Source: Epiperipatus broadwayi (taxonomy: Eukaryota; Onychophora; Udeonychophora; Euonychophora; Peripatidae). From it: a DNA stretch of 64,000 nt. Shown in pieces: positions 11,691 through 25,080 of this stretch. The translations under genes and the position numbers were made by a program. Position 1 is the first letter of the stretch; each line of letters starts with the position of its first letter. The notes beneath the pieces were generated by a model. That model ran no database searches. It was not told the DNA's origin and saw only the letters and a list, made by a program, of their open reading frames with translations. The DNA is taken from positions 4,996,499 to 5,060,498 of the forward strand of contig JAQFVV010000012.1 in assembly GCA_028023455.1 (NCBI GenBank), written 5' to 3'.

Positions 11691-13659
11691 TGTCAACTAA
11701 TAATTTTAATATTCTTGATGACAGTATTAAAGCATGCCACCAGACAGAAATGATAACTACAAATTTTGAAATGTGAAAAAGTATATATTTACATTTGCAA
11801 CCTTTATAATAATAATCTTGTATATATATATATTGTAACCATATGTATTCTCCCAATAAGATAAGTTAAGGCAGTCCCATCCCACTATAATCAGATTTAT
11901 GGTCTTCATATAGGATGCATGAATGATGTGATTTAATTTTAATATAAAATTATATCTGTTCCAAATAAATAATTTATTATTAAATTATTAATATAAATTA
12001 TATTTAAACCACATCAAATCAATCTTCACCTTAATTGATTTGACCGTTATGCTCAGATTTCAAACTCAGGGCAGTTTAACAATTGACTCTTTTCAGGGAT
12101 TCCTATCAATATACTAGAGTAATAATAATAAATCTCACTAACTCTTTAAAATGAGTTTCATGAAGTTAATATAATAATCAATAAAGATTATATATTAAAT
12201 GTTTGATCTTATCTTAGAAAATTAAATAAATAAATTAAATAAATTAAAGACTTCATTTAATTTAATATAAAATATAACAATTATTTATTTAACAAATAAA
12301 TAATTTAAATTTTATAATATATAAGAATTATTTATATATCTACTATCTTATATTTAAAAATATAAATATATTCTATTTACCCATTGTAGGTATATTTTTA
12401 AATTTATAACACTATATGATTTAGTAGTTGAAAAGATCATGAATAAAGATTTTGTATCTTATATAAAGCATATATATTTAAATATTAAGATTACTATATT
12501 GAAACTATCATATAGTAATTATATTATACAAATAATAATTTAATTATTTGTATGTAATATTTTCATCCATTAAAATGATTATATGTAATTTATGATCATT
12601 AATACAAAAAATATATATAAATATATTTCATACCAATGTTAATCATTTATCCAACTATAATAAACAATGGTTATTAAACTATTTGAATTATTACAAACAA
12701 AGTAATGTCATGTCATAAAAAAATGTGTAAATTGAAGAATAATTTAATTTATTATCTCTAAATTCACTCTATTCCTTTAATATATTTATATACTTTTCCC
12801 ATGTTAATAATCCTTATCCCATATCTAAATTTTTATTAAATATATAAAAAAAATTAAATTATTGATCTTCTCTTCTTATTAATTTCTTCAATGAAATGAA
12901 TTTAATGATAAAGGAAATGAGATTAATGTTCACCAATTGTAATTTTTAAGAATGGTAATTATAAAAGTTAATGAAATAATCCTAGATATTCCTGGAATTC
13001 ATGAATTAAAATCCTTTGAAGATAAAATTCTTAATTCCTTGGTTATTATGCATTGAAGAAGATAATATGAGAACTCAAGTTGATGTTTAGTTTCCTCCTT
13101 GTATATAAACAGCATCTTCTTTTATACACAGTTCTTTTATTAGCAATTATAATTCCATTTCGAAGATATAGCTTATAGATAATTTTGAAGGCATTTGGCA
13201 AAAGTTGTTACTCACATATATATATTTGATTAGACAAGCGTATTTTATATATCCTACAATAAATTTGGAATTCTATTTACTTTGATTTTTTTTATAATGT
13301 AAAGTTCATTAATTTAATTTACTTGAAGTTTTTGTAAAATGTTTTGGTAATCAACTGAAATCCGAGCATGGCCATTTGGAGCATTGATGCTAGACAAAAT
13401 CAATGAAATATAATGTTACCGGGCCGCAACTTTTTTTTTTTAATACATGATTTTTTTTAATTTTTTTTATTGATTAAACGAATTTTTATTTTATTTATAA
13501 CATGATTTCTTTATTATTAAACAAATTTTTATATTTATTTTCGTTGTTGTTTTTTTTTTTTAACCTGACATTTTTTTTTATTCAAACAAATTTTGCTAAT
13601 TTAATTTTGTGTACCTGTTATTTTGATCATTTTAAAATTTTGGACCGTTTTACAATGTC
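11691..13659. other. AT-rich sequence without recognised genes
   Basis: Dense TTAATTAA-like sequence. A slightly GC-richer patch at about 12005-12120 could be a decayed tRNA-like retroposon head (minus strand, GAGTTTGAAATC), but I cannot support that call. From about 13420 the plus strand becomes strongly T-rich and leads into the tandem repeat that follows. Confidence 0.45.
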
Positions 13660-14480
13660 CAAAAATTTGTTTTAATCCCGTCACCGAAAAAATAGAATAC
13701 AATTATTTGGGACTTGTTTAGACCTTTATTCTACCTTTTCTTTTTTTGCTTGACAAAATTGTTTTTATTCTTATTATAAAATCAAAAGTAACTTTAGTGT
13801 TGTTTGGGGGTTAAAAAATTGTTTTGAAACACCTACACTCGCATCAAGAATTGTAACAAAAAGTCAATACCTTTTTTTTTTAAAAAAAAAAACAAAAAAC
13901 CTTTTTTTTTCACTTTTGACTTTTATTTATATTTCATTTGAATTAGCCTTTTCTTTATTTTTTTGCTTCTACAATAAACAGCTTTCTTTTTGGGGGTCTT
14001 TACGTATGCACTGTTATTATTAACAAAAAGTACACCAAAAGAGTCATTTATTTTAACCCCGACCTTGTTTGAAATAAAATGCAATTATTTGGCAATTGTT
14101 TCGAATTTTTTTCAACCTTTCTTTTTTGGTTGACAAGAATTGTTTTTATCTTTTTATTAAATCGAAAGTAAGTTTTGTATTTTTTGGGGGTAAAAAATTG
14201 TTTTCAAACTCCGATCCCCACATATGGAAAAGTAATTGTAACAAAAACTCAATATTTTTTGTTGATTTTTAACAACTTTTTCTCAACCCTTTTGACTTTT
14301 ATTTATATTGCTTTTGAATTATTTTTTTTTGTTTTGGCTTCTACAATAAACTGCTTTGGTGGGGGGGGGGCAGGGGTTGGGGTTCCTACTTTGATATTAT
14401 TAACAAAAAGTAGTCATTTCTTTTAATCCCATCGCTGAAAAAAGAACATCATCCAAATACTTGTCAATTTCTAATGAAAT
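13660..14480 (+). repeat. Tandem repeat, period about 375 bp, T-rich strand
   Basis: Landmarks recur at 370-380 bp spacing. The TCCCGTCACCGAAAAAA type block is near 13676, 14057 and 14427. TTGACTTTTATTTATATT is near 13917 and 14292. CTTCTACAATAAAC is near 13967 and 14338. AATCAAAAGTAA or AATCGAAAGTAA is near 13781 and 14160. About two and a half units are visible with many length changes in homopolymers. The last unit has a run of ten G. Open frames across this region are by-products of the repeat. Confidence 0.7.
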
Positions 14481-15362
14481 AAAAAAAAAAGTACACAAAC
14501 TTTGGACTTTTTGAAGCGATTTATTATTTTATTGCTGTAATAATCAAACAGTCTGGTATTTGGGAGGACATTATGTGCCTCAAAAAAGGACAGTCTCCCT
14601 CACCTTTCTGTTGTACTTGACATTTGTGAAAAGTATACAAATTGCATGTGCTTCTCAGACATGTTATTGGTCTCGTCTATTTTCCACGCAGAAATGTGAC
14701 TTATTTTCTTTAAGAAATATTAGAATTTTTTTCTAATAAGCTTTCTTATTAAATCGTTCAAAAATATGGATTTTATTCTATACACTGTTTTTTAAATCGA
14801 ACACAGTATAAGTCCTTGTGAGGATATTGCTGAAAAGATAGAATCTTTAATCTCTTCTTTTTAAATTATTTGATTTTTCCTATTTATAGTTGCATGAGCT
14901 TGCTAAAGCATATCATATTATATTTAGTGATATTATAATTCTATATTAAATCATTGAGTTAATTTCATTTCCTTTAATTCATTGGTAAATTGCATTTGAA
15001 CTTAAAGGTTATCACCTTGTCAATTGTGTTTATTAATGAATTAGTATTTCAACAATGGTTTTTCATTTTAAAGAATGAAAAATACTAATTTACTATGTTA
15101 CATATTTATTTTCATAATTATAATAGAAATAAAAATATAATGTATACATATATTGATTATATGTATGTGTAAGTAATGTATATATATATATCAGTGACAA
15201 AGCATGACTTTCTTAGGAATGGAAACATTTCTTTTTTATATAATGTTTTTATTTCACTTGCCACAACAAATTTACATAATAGTGCCTAATATATATATAT
15301 ATATATTACACACATCTAGAAAAATATGAAACTCTCTTATCTGTAAATCAGAGAATATATTA
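14481..15362. other. Unassigned sequence
   Basis: Includes a slightly GC-richer patch at 14560-14700 with no splice signals or open frame I can support. The rest is AT-rich with (AT)n at about 15288-15306. Confidence 0.45.
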
Positions 15363-15784
15363 TCAATATATTATTATCTTCCAAATCCTTTTAACATTCT
15401 TAAAAGTTGTAACTGTAAATTACATCTCAACATTATTTGGACTTCTTATAATTAAACAAGAATGCATTAGTCAAGTTCATTCTTTGTGTATATAAAAACA
15501 ATTTAACTGTTGGTAAAAAAAATTGAAAGTTAACAGTAATTCCATACAAAAATTAATGAATTTGAATTGCTCATTCTAATTAGACTGTGATTAATTTAAA
15601 TAAATATAATGCATTATCAATATATTTTTATCTTCCAAATCCTTTTAACATTCTTAAAAGTTTTAACTGTAAATTAGATTTTAGCATTGTTTGAACATCT
15701 TATAATTAACCAAGAATGTGTTAGTCAAGTTCATTATTTGTGTATATAAAAACAATTCTACTGTTGGTAAAAAAATTGGAAATG
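15363..15784 (+). repeat. Two-copy direct repeat, period about 252 bp
   Basis: About 170 bp at 15363-15532 recurs at 15614-15784. Shared landmarks are TCTTCCAAATCCTTTTAACA, TCTTATAATTAA, TTAGTCAAGTTCATT and ACTGTTGGTAAAAAAA. Roughly 85-90% identity by eye. The 80 bp between the copies is not part of the repeat. Confidence 0.8.
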
Positions 15785-16975
15785 AATTTTTGAAATTGAA
15801 CTTTAATTAAAGCTTTTGCAAGTTTTAGTGAATTTTTCTACGTAAACACTCATTCCATTCAATACACGGATCATGGATACATAATTTCTTATATATATAT
15901 AAATCTTTATTGGGTTGTACCACGCATTACTTTTCTGCATAGAGAAATTATTCCATCCAGTGCACAAAGAATTCTGTTTAATGACATTAAATTTTTTAAA
16001 CAGGCCTTCATTTATCAAAACCAAAAATTCTTTCACTTAATTAGGTTGCCAATGTTCTAATAAAATTGCATTCATCTTTGTCAAAACTATGATTATAATG
16101 AAAACTGTTATTTCTCAAATAATAATGAGATTGAATGTATAATATATCTGATGAGGTTCCTCTTGGAAAAGAAATACCATTAATTAAAAATATTCTACTC
16201 TATAATCATTACAATAAAAACATTATATATAAGGCTTTATATAGTATTGATGCCAAAAAGAGAAAAAATGGTGAATTTGAAAATTCTTCAGCTATTTAGA
16301 GAATTATTTTACATTGTATTAAAGGGATCACTAATAATTTTAGTGGACAACTGCTTAATACAATACTGAGACTATTTTTTGCATTTGCAAAAGAACTTAT
16401 TCATTTTTTCTATAAACTTATTTTTGGAACACCAAGATGCCAATGCAATTTCATTTTCACAATGCCCAAGAAGCTATACCAATCAAATAGTCATGTTGAT
16501 GTCAGACTTAGAGAGTACAAAAATACCTTTAATCAAAAGTGGATGTAATCAACTTTCACATCATACTTCCTAGAAACTGGCCATAACTTGATAATATTGA
16601 AAGACTAGCTACTTTGGAAAATATAATTAAAAAATTATACGAGATTCTTTTGAAATTTCATCAAGACAAAGCAATTTAAATAATTGTGATTAAATACAGA
16701 ATATTCTGGCCTTATATAAGTTCATTATTTTATTTCCTTTTTCTCTTTGTAAAATCATTTTTAATAAATTATCTGAGTGTAAAACAAAATAAAATACACA
16801 TTTTTTAAATCCATCTTCTATTCTAACTAGACAATTATCTAATATTTGTATAAATGAAGAGTCTAAAATTTATGTGCAATCTTGTTATTGCTTGACTTAT
16901 AGAAGCTCTTCATTACAACCTTGACCATGATAAAATCAAATGAAATTTTATTGTTGGCAACTTTATTCAGTGAAA
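15785..16975. other. AT-rich sequence without recognised features
   Basis: No coding or repeat signal that I can support. Confidence 0.5.
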
Positions 16976-16989
16976 AAATTTTCTGTTTT

Positions 16990-17102
16990 TTGTTTTTTTT
17001 TCATATGTCAAATCATCGGCCAGGAAGCGAACTCGCAACAACTGCCTGCAAGCAACTGCTTGCAAGGCAGCTGTGCCAACCTCTCGGCTACCAATGCTTG
17101 AC
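16990..17102 (-). mobile_element. tRNA-like SINE (family S1) with target-site duplication
   Basis: On the minus strand the element begins TGTCAAGCATTGG and has an A-box-like GGTAGCCGAGAGGTTGG. It then has a strong hairpin around CTTGCAA (GCTGC with GCAGT), a B-box-like GAGTTCGCTTCC, and ends CCGATGATTTGACA followed by A-rich sequence. The two ends can pair, giving a tRNA acceptor stem extended by about five base pairs. A perfect 14-bp duplication AAATTTTCTGTTTT lies on both sides (16976-16989 and 17103-17116), which shows recent retroposition. Related copies are at 51371 and 62180. Confidence 0.75.
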
Positions 17103-17116
17103 AAATTTTCTGTTTT

Positions 17117-18884
17117 GGTGGATGATAATTTTTTTAGAAAATTTAGAAAATTTAAGCAGGATTTTTTGTATGTTGGATGAATAATTTCTTTACATAGAAA
17201 ATTAATACATGGTATAACCCAAAACAACTTAATTTCATATTGTAACACTGAAACTCTTTGTCATAATATATATTTTAATCAATGAATATGTGATGATAAC
17301 CAAATGACCATAGCCATCAGTAAGCTTAAATAATAATAGCTAAATAATGATAATAGAAGCTAGTATTATAAGCTTTAAATAAATTAAACATAAACTAGAT
17401 CAAGGACACATATGCTGTTACAATAAGAGCAAAGTAAGTATTTATATGACAAACACAAAACTATTAGATCTGGAGAAGAGCTCTCATATTCTTTTCTAAA
17501 ATATAACAACTTAAGCATATGACACAGAAAGAGTTAGGTTAATTTCAAATTTTCTTTCTCCAGCTCATCCTCTAAAATAGAACCAAATCTTATAATTATC
17601 ATGATTATTCTTTTAAATGATCAGATTTAAGGTAGTTCTTTTTTATTAAATTAAAATGTCTTCTTTTACATCATATAGCTCTTTCCTAATAATTTGATTT
17701 TAAACCTAACAATTCTTTCTCAAATAATTTATAAATAAATCTCAGACTTCTTTTATGATGAATTATCTCATAATTAATATTTTTTTCCTCTTTATTTCTT
17801 AAAAATCAAACATGAATGTGATCCCATTAAAACAATAATCGCAATAAGACATGATTCTACTCTTAAGATGATATCTTAGTGGATCAAATAATTATTAAAT
17901 TTAGAATTGAAATTAAACACGAAAAACTCTTAAATTTAAAATAACTATAAAACACTAAGATGACATTTGTGATATCAAGAGTAGGAGAGGGATTTTGTTA
18001 CCATCCAAAATATCACACCAATGGGTTTTCTCTTCTAATCTTATATTAATTAAAATAAAATCAAACAATATTATTATCTTAACCCATATGAAGTGATCTT
18101 ATAACTTTATCAAAATAAATGAAATAGAATAAGTGGTCTTAAACCAATTGAATTAAATTAAATAAAATAATATTTTTCTTTGATGCTATCTTACCATCAG
18201 TAATATAATTTTAAATAAAGTGACTTTTATATCTTATTTCTTTATATTCTTGTACTCTCAATGCCTAAAAATAAACAAATATTATTGTGTGGTAATATTA
18301 TTAGATTTCTGAAACATTCAGATGATGATAAAAGATAAATAAGCATAAATTAATAATGAAAATAACATTTAGTGACATATAACATTTAATAGGCAAATAT
18401 CGAACTATTTTATAACTTGATAATTTACAAAATTACTAATAATTTCCCAAGATAAAATTTAAAAATATATAAGAAAAAAATTGTGTATTACAATTTAAAA
18501 GTAATGCTATCCAATAATTAACAAATTTTGTTATGGTTTTGATAAATTCAGTAAGTTCTCGCATTTAGTACACTATCTTACAATTATAAAAGTACTGGGC
18601 AAAAATATCAATACCTTAAGTGAAATATAATCTTACCATCCTTAGTTGGCAATGAATGCTGAAGTAGATGTATACAATTTTATGTAGCCACATATACAAT
18701 TATAAATTTGATATCAAATATTTTATCAGATTTAAAAACATCTGGATGTGCTAGCTTGGCACATCTACAAGACCTACACATCAAAATCACTCAGATTAAC
18801 AAGCATTCCACAGAATGCCAAAATATAAAATTTTAGGGAAAAGACATAGTTTTGCATAACATATGAACTTAAATAAAATATATC
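17117..18884. other. AT-rich sequence without recognised features
   Basis: No gene or repeat recognised. Confidence 0.5.
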
Positions 18885-18897
18885 ACTATAATATTTA

Positions 18898-19111
18898 AAC
18901 AGGCAAAACTCTATACATATTGCCACTCAGTGCAAGCCAGAGTAATCAATGAATGCCAGAAGGCTTGTGCATAAAATCCCCATCTAGGGCCTACTCATCC
19001 AATATCCCCAGACTAGTTTCTTGCCCTGAGTGGCAATACATATAGAGAGTTTTGCCAGTTTTAATAAGTTAAGAGCAAGCATAAGAAATAGTGATCATGT
19101 GATGTTTATTG
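18898..19111. mobile_element. R2 retrozyme-like element, short foldback copy
   Basis: Starts with the R2 head in antisense orientation (CAGGCAAAACTC, CACTCAGTGCAAGCCAGAGT) and runs to the GACTAGTTTC part of the hammerhead. It then switches to an inverted copy of the head that ends in the usual R2 tail (AAATAGTGATCATGTGATGT). The ribozyme core itself is cut off by the junction. The flanks ACTATAATATTTA (18885-18897) and ACTATAACATTTA (19112-19124) form a 13-bp duplication with one mismatch. Confidence 0.75.
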
Positions 19112-19545
19112 ACTATAACATTTACAGTAAGGGATAGACAGGCAAAAGCAAAAAGTAGGATAATGGCATGAATTCAAAGAAACACCTACATATAAGGGCA
19201 ATAATGAGCTAGGTTTTTGTCTCTAACCAAGAAATATGAGAATGATTCATTAGAAAAAGAGAGTTTGCCTAAATATACTATTATACACCTAATACCATAG
19301 AAATATAACAAAACTCACTGGCATAATACAATAATCTATAAAAGAGAGAGAAATGCCACTAACTCTTAAAATAACATAAATAAGTGATGGGTAAAACCAA
19401 TAAAACAAATATAGCTCAATATAAAATTGTGAGATAATAATTAAACAATAAAAATACACATCAGATTCTGAACTCTTCTAGCATTTACACACATTCAAAA
19501 TAAGTTCAAAAAAGGTCAAGTATAATACATTTTAAAATAATAGTA

Positions 19546-19680
19546 GCAAACTCTTCATATGGTAGTGCCACCAAGTGCAAGCCTTTATAATCAATGGATG
19601 CAGAAGATTTGTGCACTCATTCAATTTCCCAAATTTTTTTAGCCTGTGTAAGCATATGAAGTGGTTGGTGGTCATGTGAC
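19546..19680. mobile_element. R2 fragment, diverged foldback
   Basis: GCAAACTCTTCATATGGTAG, the CAAGTGCAAGCC block and AATCAATGGATG match the antisense R2 head. The right end AAGTGGTTGGTGGTCATGTGA resembles the R2 tail. The middle is lost, including the ribozyme. The imperfect flanks ATTTTAAAATAATAGTAG and ATTTTAAAATATTATTGTAG may be an eroded target-site duplication. Confidence 0.55.
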
Positions 19681-19696
19681 ATTTTAAAATATTATT

Positions 19697-21839
19697 GTAG
19701 TAATATTTTGAGAACTTAACATGAAAATGCCTGTTAAAGTCACACATAAAAATTATACAGAAATACATTGAAATAAATGTATGTTGAATAAAATTAATAT
19801 AATTTATATTTATACCTGTTACCAATAAAATAAAGAGTTCTTAATCATAATATTTGTGCTGTTATTCTAAATAAAGTCAATAAAGGAGTTCTTAAATATT
19901 CTGTAGACTTTCTAAAATATCCAGGTAACATTAAAAAATTACCATGAAGTAATTAAAAATTATAAGGTAAGCAAAGACTTGAAGTTATTAACACAAATAA
20001 AAATATAGCCATTCTGACTTTATTACTGTAGACTAAATAAGTAGAACAACACATTCTAGAAACATGGCATAATTCATAGCATATAGAATATCAATGCATT
20101 GAATATTATATATTTCAAGTAGTATATTGGATAAACGAAATTAGATTTTCTTTTAAAAAACACAGTTGATCATCTACTGATGATTATAATGAAGATAATT
20201 CTGAAATGGAATATGATAAGGTAAGGATCATTTCAGTATATATTTCTGAAGACTAAGTAGAGCATAGTTTAGTACTAAATTAAAACAAATATTTAAAGAA
20301 CAAATATCTTTGAAAACTTGGAATAAACATATTGAAAATCTATTTCTTCTTTAAAAAAACTAATATGAAAGCAGTAATAATCATTTTTATAAAGCTAGCA
20401 TTTGTAGAACACATTGATGAATAATATTAAATTCTTGTATAAACTAGCAATAACAAATGAATTTCATGTCTTCTTTAAAATAAGACATTTAACATAATAA
20501 TAACAACAACAATAATGGTAATAATAAGAAAAAGAAGAAGAAGTAGTCGTCGTTGTCAAAACTGTGCTTTTATTTTCCTTTTAAATGTATTTTTATTTCA
20601 ATAAAGAGATATTATATTATAGCATTCAGTAACACAAGTTTTATTGAGTAGAATAAATCCATAATAAAGTCTTTTTCATCATTCAATTATTTCATACAAA
20701 TAGATATAATATTCTTATATTGTAGCACATATTCACATCTATCAAGGATGAAACAAATATTTCATTTTTTTAAAGTAATGAATGTTAAAAATAATTCATT
20801 AATGATTATTAATAAATATTCATTCATTAACAATTAGTATTTTCAAATACTTTCATCATTTAAAAGATCCTGCAATTTTGGTTAAATAGTTCAAATTCCA
20901 TATAAGAATGAAATTGTACCAAAAGTAAACACACTTAAAAAATGATAAAATATTCAGTATTATTTAAATATAATCATTCTAACAAGTTTTTTTTTAGGAA
21001 AAAAAAGTTTTTTTTTTTTAATGTTAATGTAATATATTTTAAAAGGTCTAGCATATAACTTAGACATTATTCTTTCTAAAATAAAATTTGAAGAGAAGAA
21101 ATAAATTAAAATTAACAAAAAAATGATACTCTTGATTAAATTCTATTGTTGCAGTAAATTTCCAAGAAAACAATTTACTTCTTGAAATATACATTGTAAA
21201 ATTTCCCATAATACAATCTTGTAGAAGTTTAAAGAGTTGAAGAGTTTTCAGTTATAAAAAGATCTTAACAATGCATACTTTAATTAAATAACAAATAAAA
21301 TTAGTTAGAAAAAATTACAACTCAGAAAGTAAATTGACAGGTGTCTCAATAGAGGAGTGTGTTGGTTTAACAAAATCAGTCTTTTACAGAATAAATCATG
21401 TGATTGAAATTGATTGTTGTGATTGATAACTGAATTTCATTGCAGATAACCTAATTAACAAAAAGGTCAACATTTTTCTGGTAGCTGTTGGAATGTTATA
21501 AAAATAACTACAAGTAACATAATTCTAGAATTTTACTGAATCAATCATCCAGACATAAAGTCAAAATAAATAATTAATCAAATGTTACATCATCTTTTTA
21601 AATCAATTATTTAACAAATTGTTTACTAAACTGTAAAAAAAATATATATTCTTGAAATATATTAAAGATTTACATTGTTTAATAAATACATTAAAGATTT
21701 ACATTGTTTAATAAAATAAAAATTATTATATTAATAAAATTATGAAAATATTTATTCAAATATTCTTTTATAAGATCTTTCCAACAAGGAAGTATGTAAA
21801 TAATATACTTTCAAGCATACACACTCACATATACTGTAA
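19697..21839. other. AT-rich sequence with small simple repeats
   Basis: Contains an (AAT)n/(AAG)n stretch at about 20490-20560, and a short direct repeat (TTAAAGATTTACATTGTTTA at about 21662 and 21691). No gene recognised. Confidence 0.5.
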
Positions 21840-23929
21840 TGGTCAGATTTGTACACTCATACAACAAAATCCAGAGTCCAGGCAAAATACACCATAGCTG
21901 ACTGGAGTGAGGTGGTTGAGACCTCTAATCCAACCAAACTTCAACTCATTTGCTAGTACTTCATGATTTAACACCTTATGAGTGATATTTCTGAAGTAAC
22001 ACTCAGTCTTAATTTAACCACGAGCTGGCATAGGACAAAGAGAAACATGAGACTCAAGGGTTAAATACTGATTTAACTAAATGGGTGGAACACACTATTT
22101 ATTTTAACTACAGAGATATATACCAGCATATAAAATCTTTAAGAAATTGGGCTAGTAGAATGTGGATTAAATAAGATAATGTGGATTGGTTTGAAATAAC
22201 CCATGAGCAAGGAAGATATAAAACAATTTATATTTTAAAATGTTTATTAAAACAATAACAAATGATATAAAATAAAGTAACAAAATGGAAAGGATTATAT
22301 AACATTAAATGTGTATTTAACACATGGAGGCATTTTCATAGTGAATGAGATTGTTATCAGTACAGCTGTCTCACATTAACATATTAAAATAAATATATAT
22401 GTGGTTCATAAATCATGCCTAATTATATAACATACCCATCCTATTGTTCTTGGTTTACTAAAGTTATAAGTTGATAGTTTAGCAGAGATGATGAATACAT
22501 ACAGCATTAAGGTGGCTCTTATATATATTAATAGAGTGAGCAATATATAAGCTGAATATCATGCAGGTTCAACCTGATAACCAAGATTTAAACTTCAGTC
22601 TAAAGCTGAATAATTAATTACTAAGGAGGAAAAGAACTGGTTACCTTTATATTCATATATATATATATGCTATGGTGCTTTATAAAATACTAAAAATAAG
22701 TTTGCTGTGTGAGTGAGTACTTATTCAGCAGCTTCAGCATCGAATGCTCAGTTTGCCCTGATACCTAGCAATTTGCAGCCATTAATATAAGGACATATAA
22801 GTTCAGGAACTCGGATAGGCTTTATAAAAATGGTCTGGACCCTCATGTTCCAGTTCTAATAAAGATAGCCATACCTGAACTAAAGAATGGTGCAGTATGT
22901 TACCATGAACCCATTTGAAAGGTGCAGCAAAACATAAACACATGTACATGTACTGTATAAAGAAACACTCATAATGCACACAAAAAGACCAATACGTATG
23001 CGTATAATTAATTAAATGCACCTAAAACAGATAGATTCTATCTGTCAAAGTAACTCAACCCAGTTCTTAAACTAGCATTATAATTATGCTAATAAAAAGG
23101 ACTTAAATTATATTATAATCTAGCTAAAATACTGAATCTACATATATAATCGCAATTAAGGAGGGAATGTATATTTGATGGGAATTAATAAACATTAGCA
23201 AATATAATTTAATATATCATCTCTAGCCAGATATCCCTTCTAACTAATAGATATCAAAAGTCATAATATATAAAAAAAACTGACTAAGCAAACCTTGTAA
23301 AATATAATGTCATATATATAACATCATGACAATAACGAGCGTGTAGCGATCTTTTATTATCTAATAATATTATTTCAAAACAGCGATTTAATATGCCAAG
23401 CAGCATTCTTAAAATGTTTAAAGTGGATATTTTAATTATCTCCATTGTAAGTTAGTTAATAATTATTCAGTGTTTCGAAAGATGGGCATATTATAACATA
23501 TATATATATTAAATTTAAGCAGAATAAATGTAAATAAATACTTAAACAATAAAGTTAAGCATGACCACAGTTTTTAGAAATTTAAGATAACTGATTGCAG
23601 ATATTTACAGATTACAAAAAGTAAAGTCTTTTAATTTATAAAAGAATTCAGGCAAGTTTACAAGGTTAAGCTATAAATGATTTTATAATTATTTTAAAAA
23701 ATAAATTACAGCTTTTAAGAAAGTGGATTGACAAGAAATGATTTTACAATATATATAAATTTAGGCAAGTTGAACACAGTTTTTTTTACAAATGATTTAA
23801 TTAAAGAATTTTGAGAAATTATATAGAACGTTCTTTATAGTAAATAAGCTAGCTTAGATTATAGTTTTATAGATTAATTTATAGAGCTGAAGTCTTTAAA
23901 AGAACATTACCAGTCTTCTTGGTAGTGGC
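21840..23929. other. Unassigned, less AT-rich stretches
   Basis: Patches at 21830-22080 and 22680-22930 are richer in GC than average and free of the simple repeats seen elsewhere. I could not find protein-like open frames, splice signals or copies elsewhere in the window. They may be remnants of an element that also includes the LTR-like block just downstream. Confidence 0.35.
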
Positions 23930-24265
23930 TTGAATGCAGGTACATCAAACAGTGGTGTAGTGTAGTTTTACTCAGGACAGGGTTACGATCTCTTCATCTC
24001 TTCTTCTTGCGGCAGGGTGCTGGAATGTTTCCCCTCTGCAATGATGATCACCTGTAGGCATGCAGGAGGAATGGAGATTGCCATCTTGTGATAGCAGAGA
24101 GAGCAAATCTCTTGGCCTAGCCCACCATGTGCCATGGGTCTTGATTTCATAAAAATTACTGAAAAAAAAAGCCCTATAGTAAGAAATCTGCCTTATTTAT
24201 ACATTTTTTAGATTAAAACCAGCTAGCCAGATGTTTACCTTAAAATTCTCCCCCTCACATTTTTT
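23930..24265 (-). promoter_or_regulatory. Possible LTR or promoter block
   Basis: Read on the minus strand, a purine-rich GTGAGGGGGAGAA is followed at 24190-24205 by a TATA-like TGTATAAATAAGG. About 250 bp of relatively GC-rich sequence then follows, containing no long open frame. This order (polypurine tract, TG start, TATA, GC-richer R/U5) is what a retrotransposon LTR would show. No second LTR copy or internal coding region was seen, so this is tentative. Confidence 0.2.
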
Positions 24266-24689
24266 TTTATAGCTCATGTTTAATTTTCCTGTCAATTTTC
24301 ACTAGAGCCTGTTTCTTCAAATTTGATCTTTTTAATTCCCTTTAACTGATTCTTTTAACTTTTTAATCTTTGTCTAATTTTCTATTGGCCCACTACTTAA
24401 ATCTGAGAACAATATGATTCGTCCATTTTATTTCCAGCCGGTTTCTATTGTTAAAATATTAATCTAAAATACACAGAATTTTTTTAATTCAGCTTCTAAA
24501 AATTGAATAATTTTAGATTCAAATTGGTTAAATGTAACAGAAAATTAAAAATAATGTTAATAACTGTAGAAAAATATAAGAAAAATGTGTAAAAAATAGC
24601 TAGCAGTAAAACAAAAAAATTATATTCCAACCAATGATTGCGTTGTTATTCAGTTCTCTAGCTGTCAAATAATTCTCTTTTTATTTCCA

Positions 24690-25080
24690 GCATGCTTATT
24701 TTTCTTGTAATATTTAACATTTTTGGACTCAAACTTTATATTTGTATAAATTAATGAAAAACCGTGATAGATATAATTATTTACTTCAAAATATGAAAAC
24801 ATACTATATTTCATTTTCAATTCGGAATTTTTAATTTAGAAATACCTGATTACGGTCTGTAGTGGTAATTGTTTTTGTTATGGATTATTTCTCCAAATGT
24901 ATTTTTCTTGTAATATTTAAAATTTTCTGAATCAAACTTTATATTTTGATAGTGTACTATATTATCTTATTTGTGAACATAAAAAATTACAATAAATATA
25001 ATTATTTACATCAAAATCAATTACGAAGTGTACAACATATTCGTTTTCGTTTCTGAATCTGTCATTTAGAAACACGCCTA
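24690..25080 (+). repeat. Two-copy direct repeat, period about 210 bp
   Basis: The blocks TATTTTTCTTGTAATATTTA, CTCAAACTTTATATTT or ATCAAACTTTATATTT, ATATAATTATTTAC(T/A)TCAAAAT and TTTAGAAATAC or TTTAGAAACAC occur in the same order at 24697-24850 and 24901-25080. The copies are diverged, suggesting an old duplication. Confidence 0.65.

Noticed and set aside
14175-14426. An 83-codon open frame containing a glycine run
   Set aside because: It lies inside the T-rich tandem repeat; the glycines come from a run of G.
16990-17102. A tRNA gene with anticodon TGC or GCA
   Set aside because: The cloverleaf is distorted by an over-long central hairpin, three diverged copies exist, and target-site duplications show it is retroposed.
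20166-20225. CTGATGA followed by GAAA near 20180, resembling a hammerhead, or a short acidic exon ending at GTAAGG
   Set aside because: The spacer forms no stem II, there is no stem I or III, and the acidic reading frame has a stop just inside the acceptor. Both readings are likely chance.
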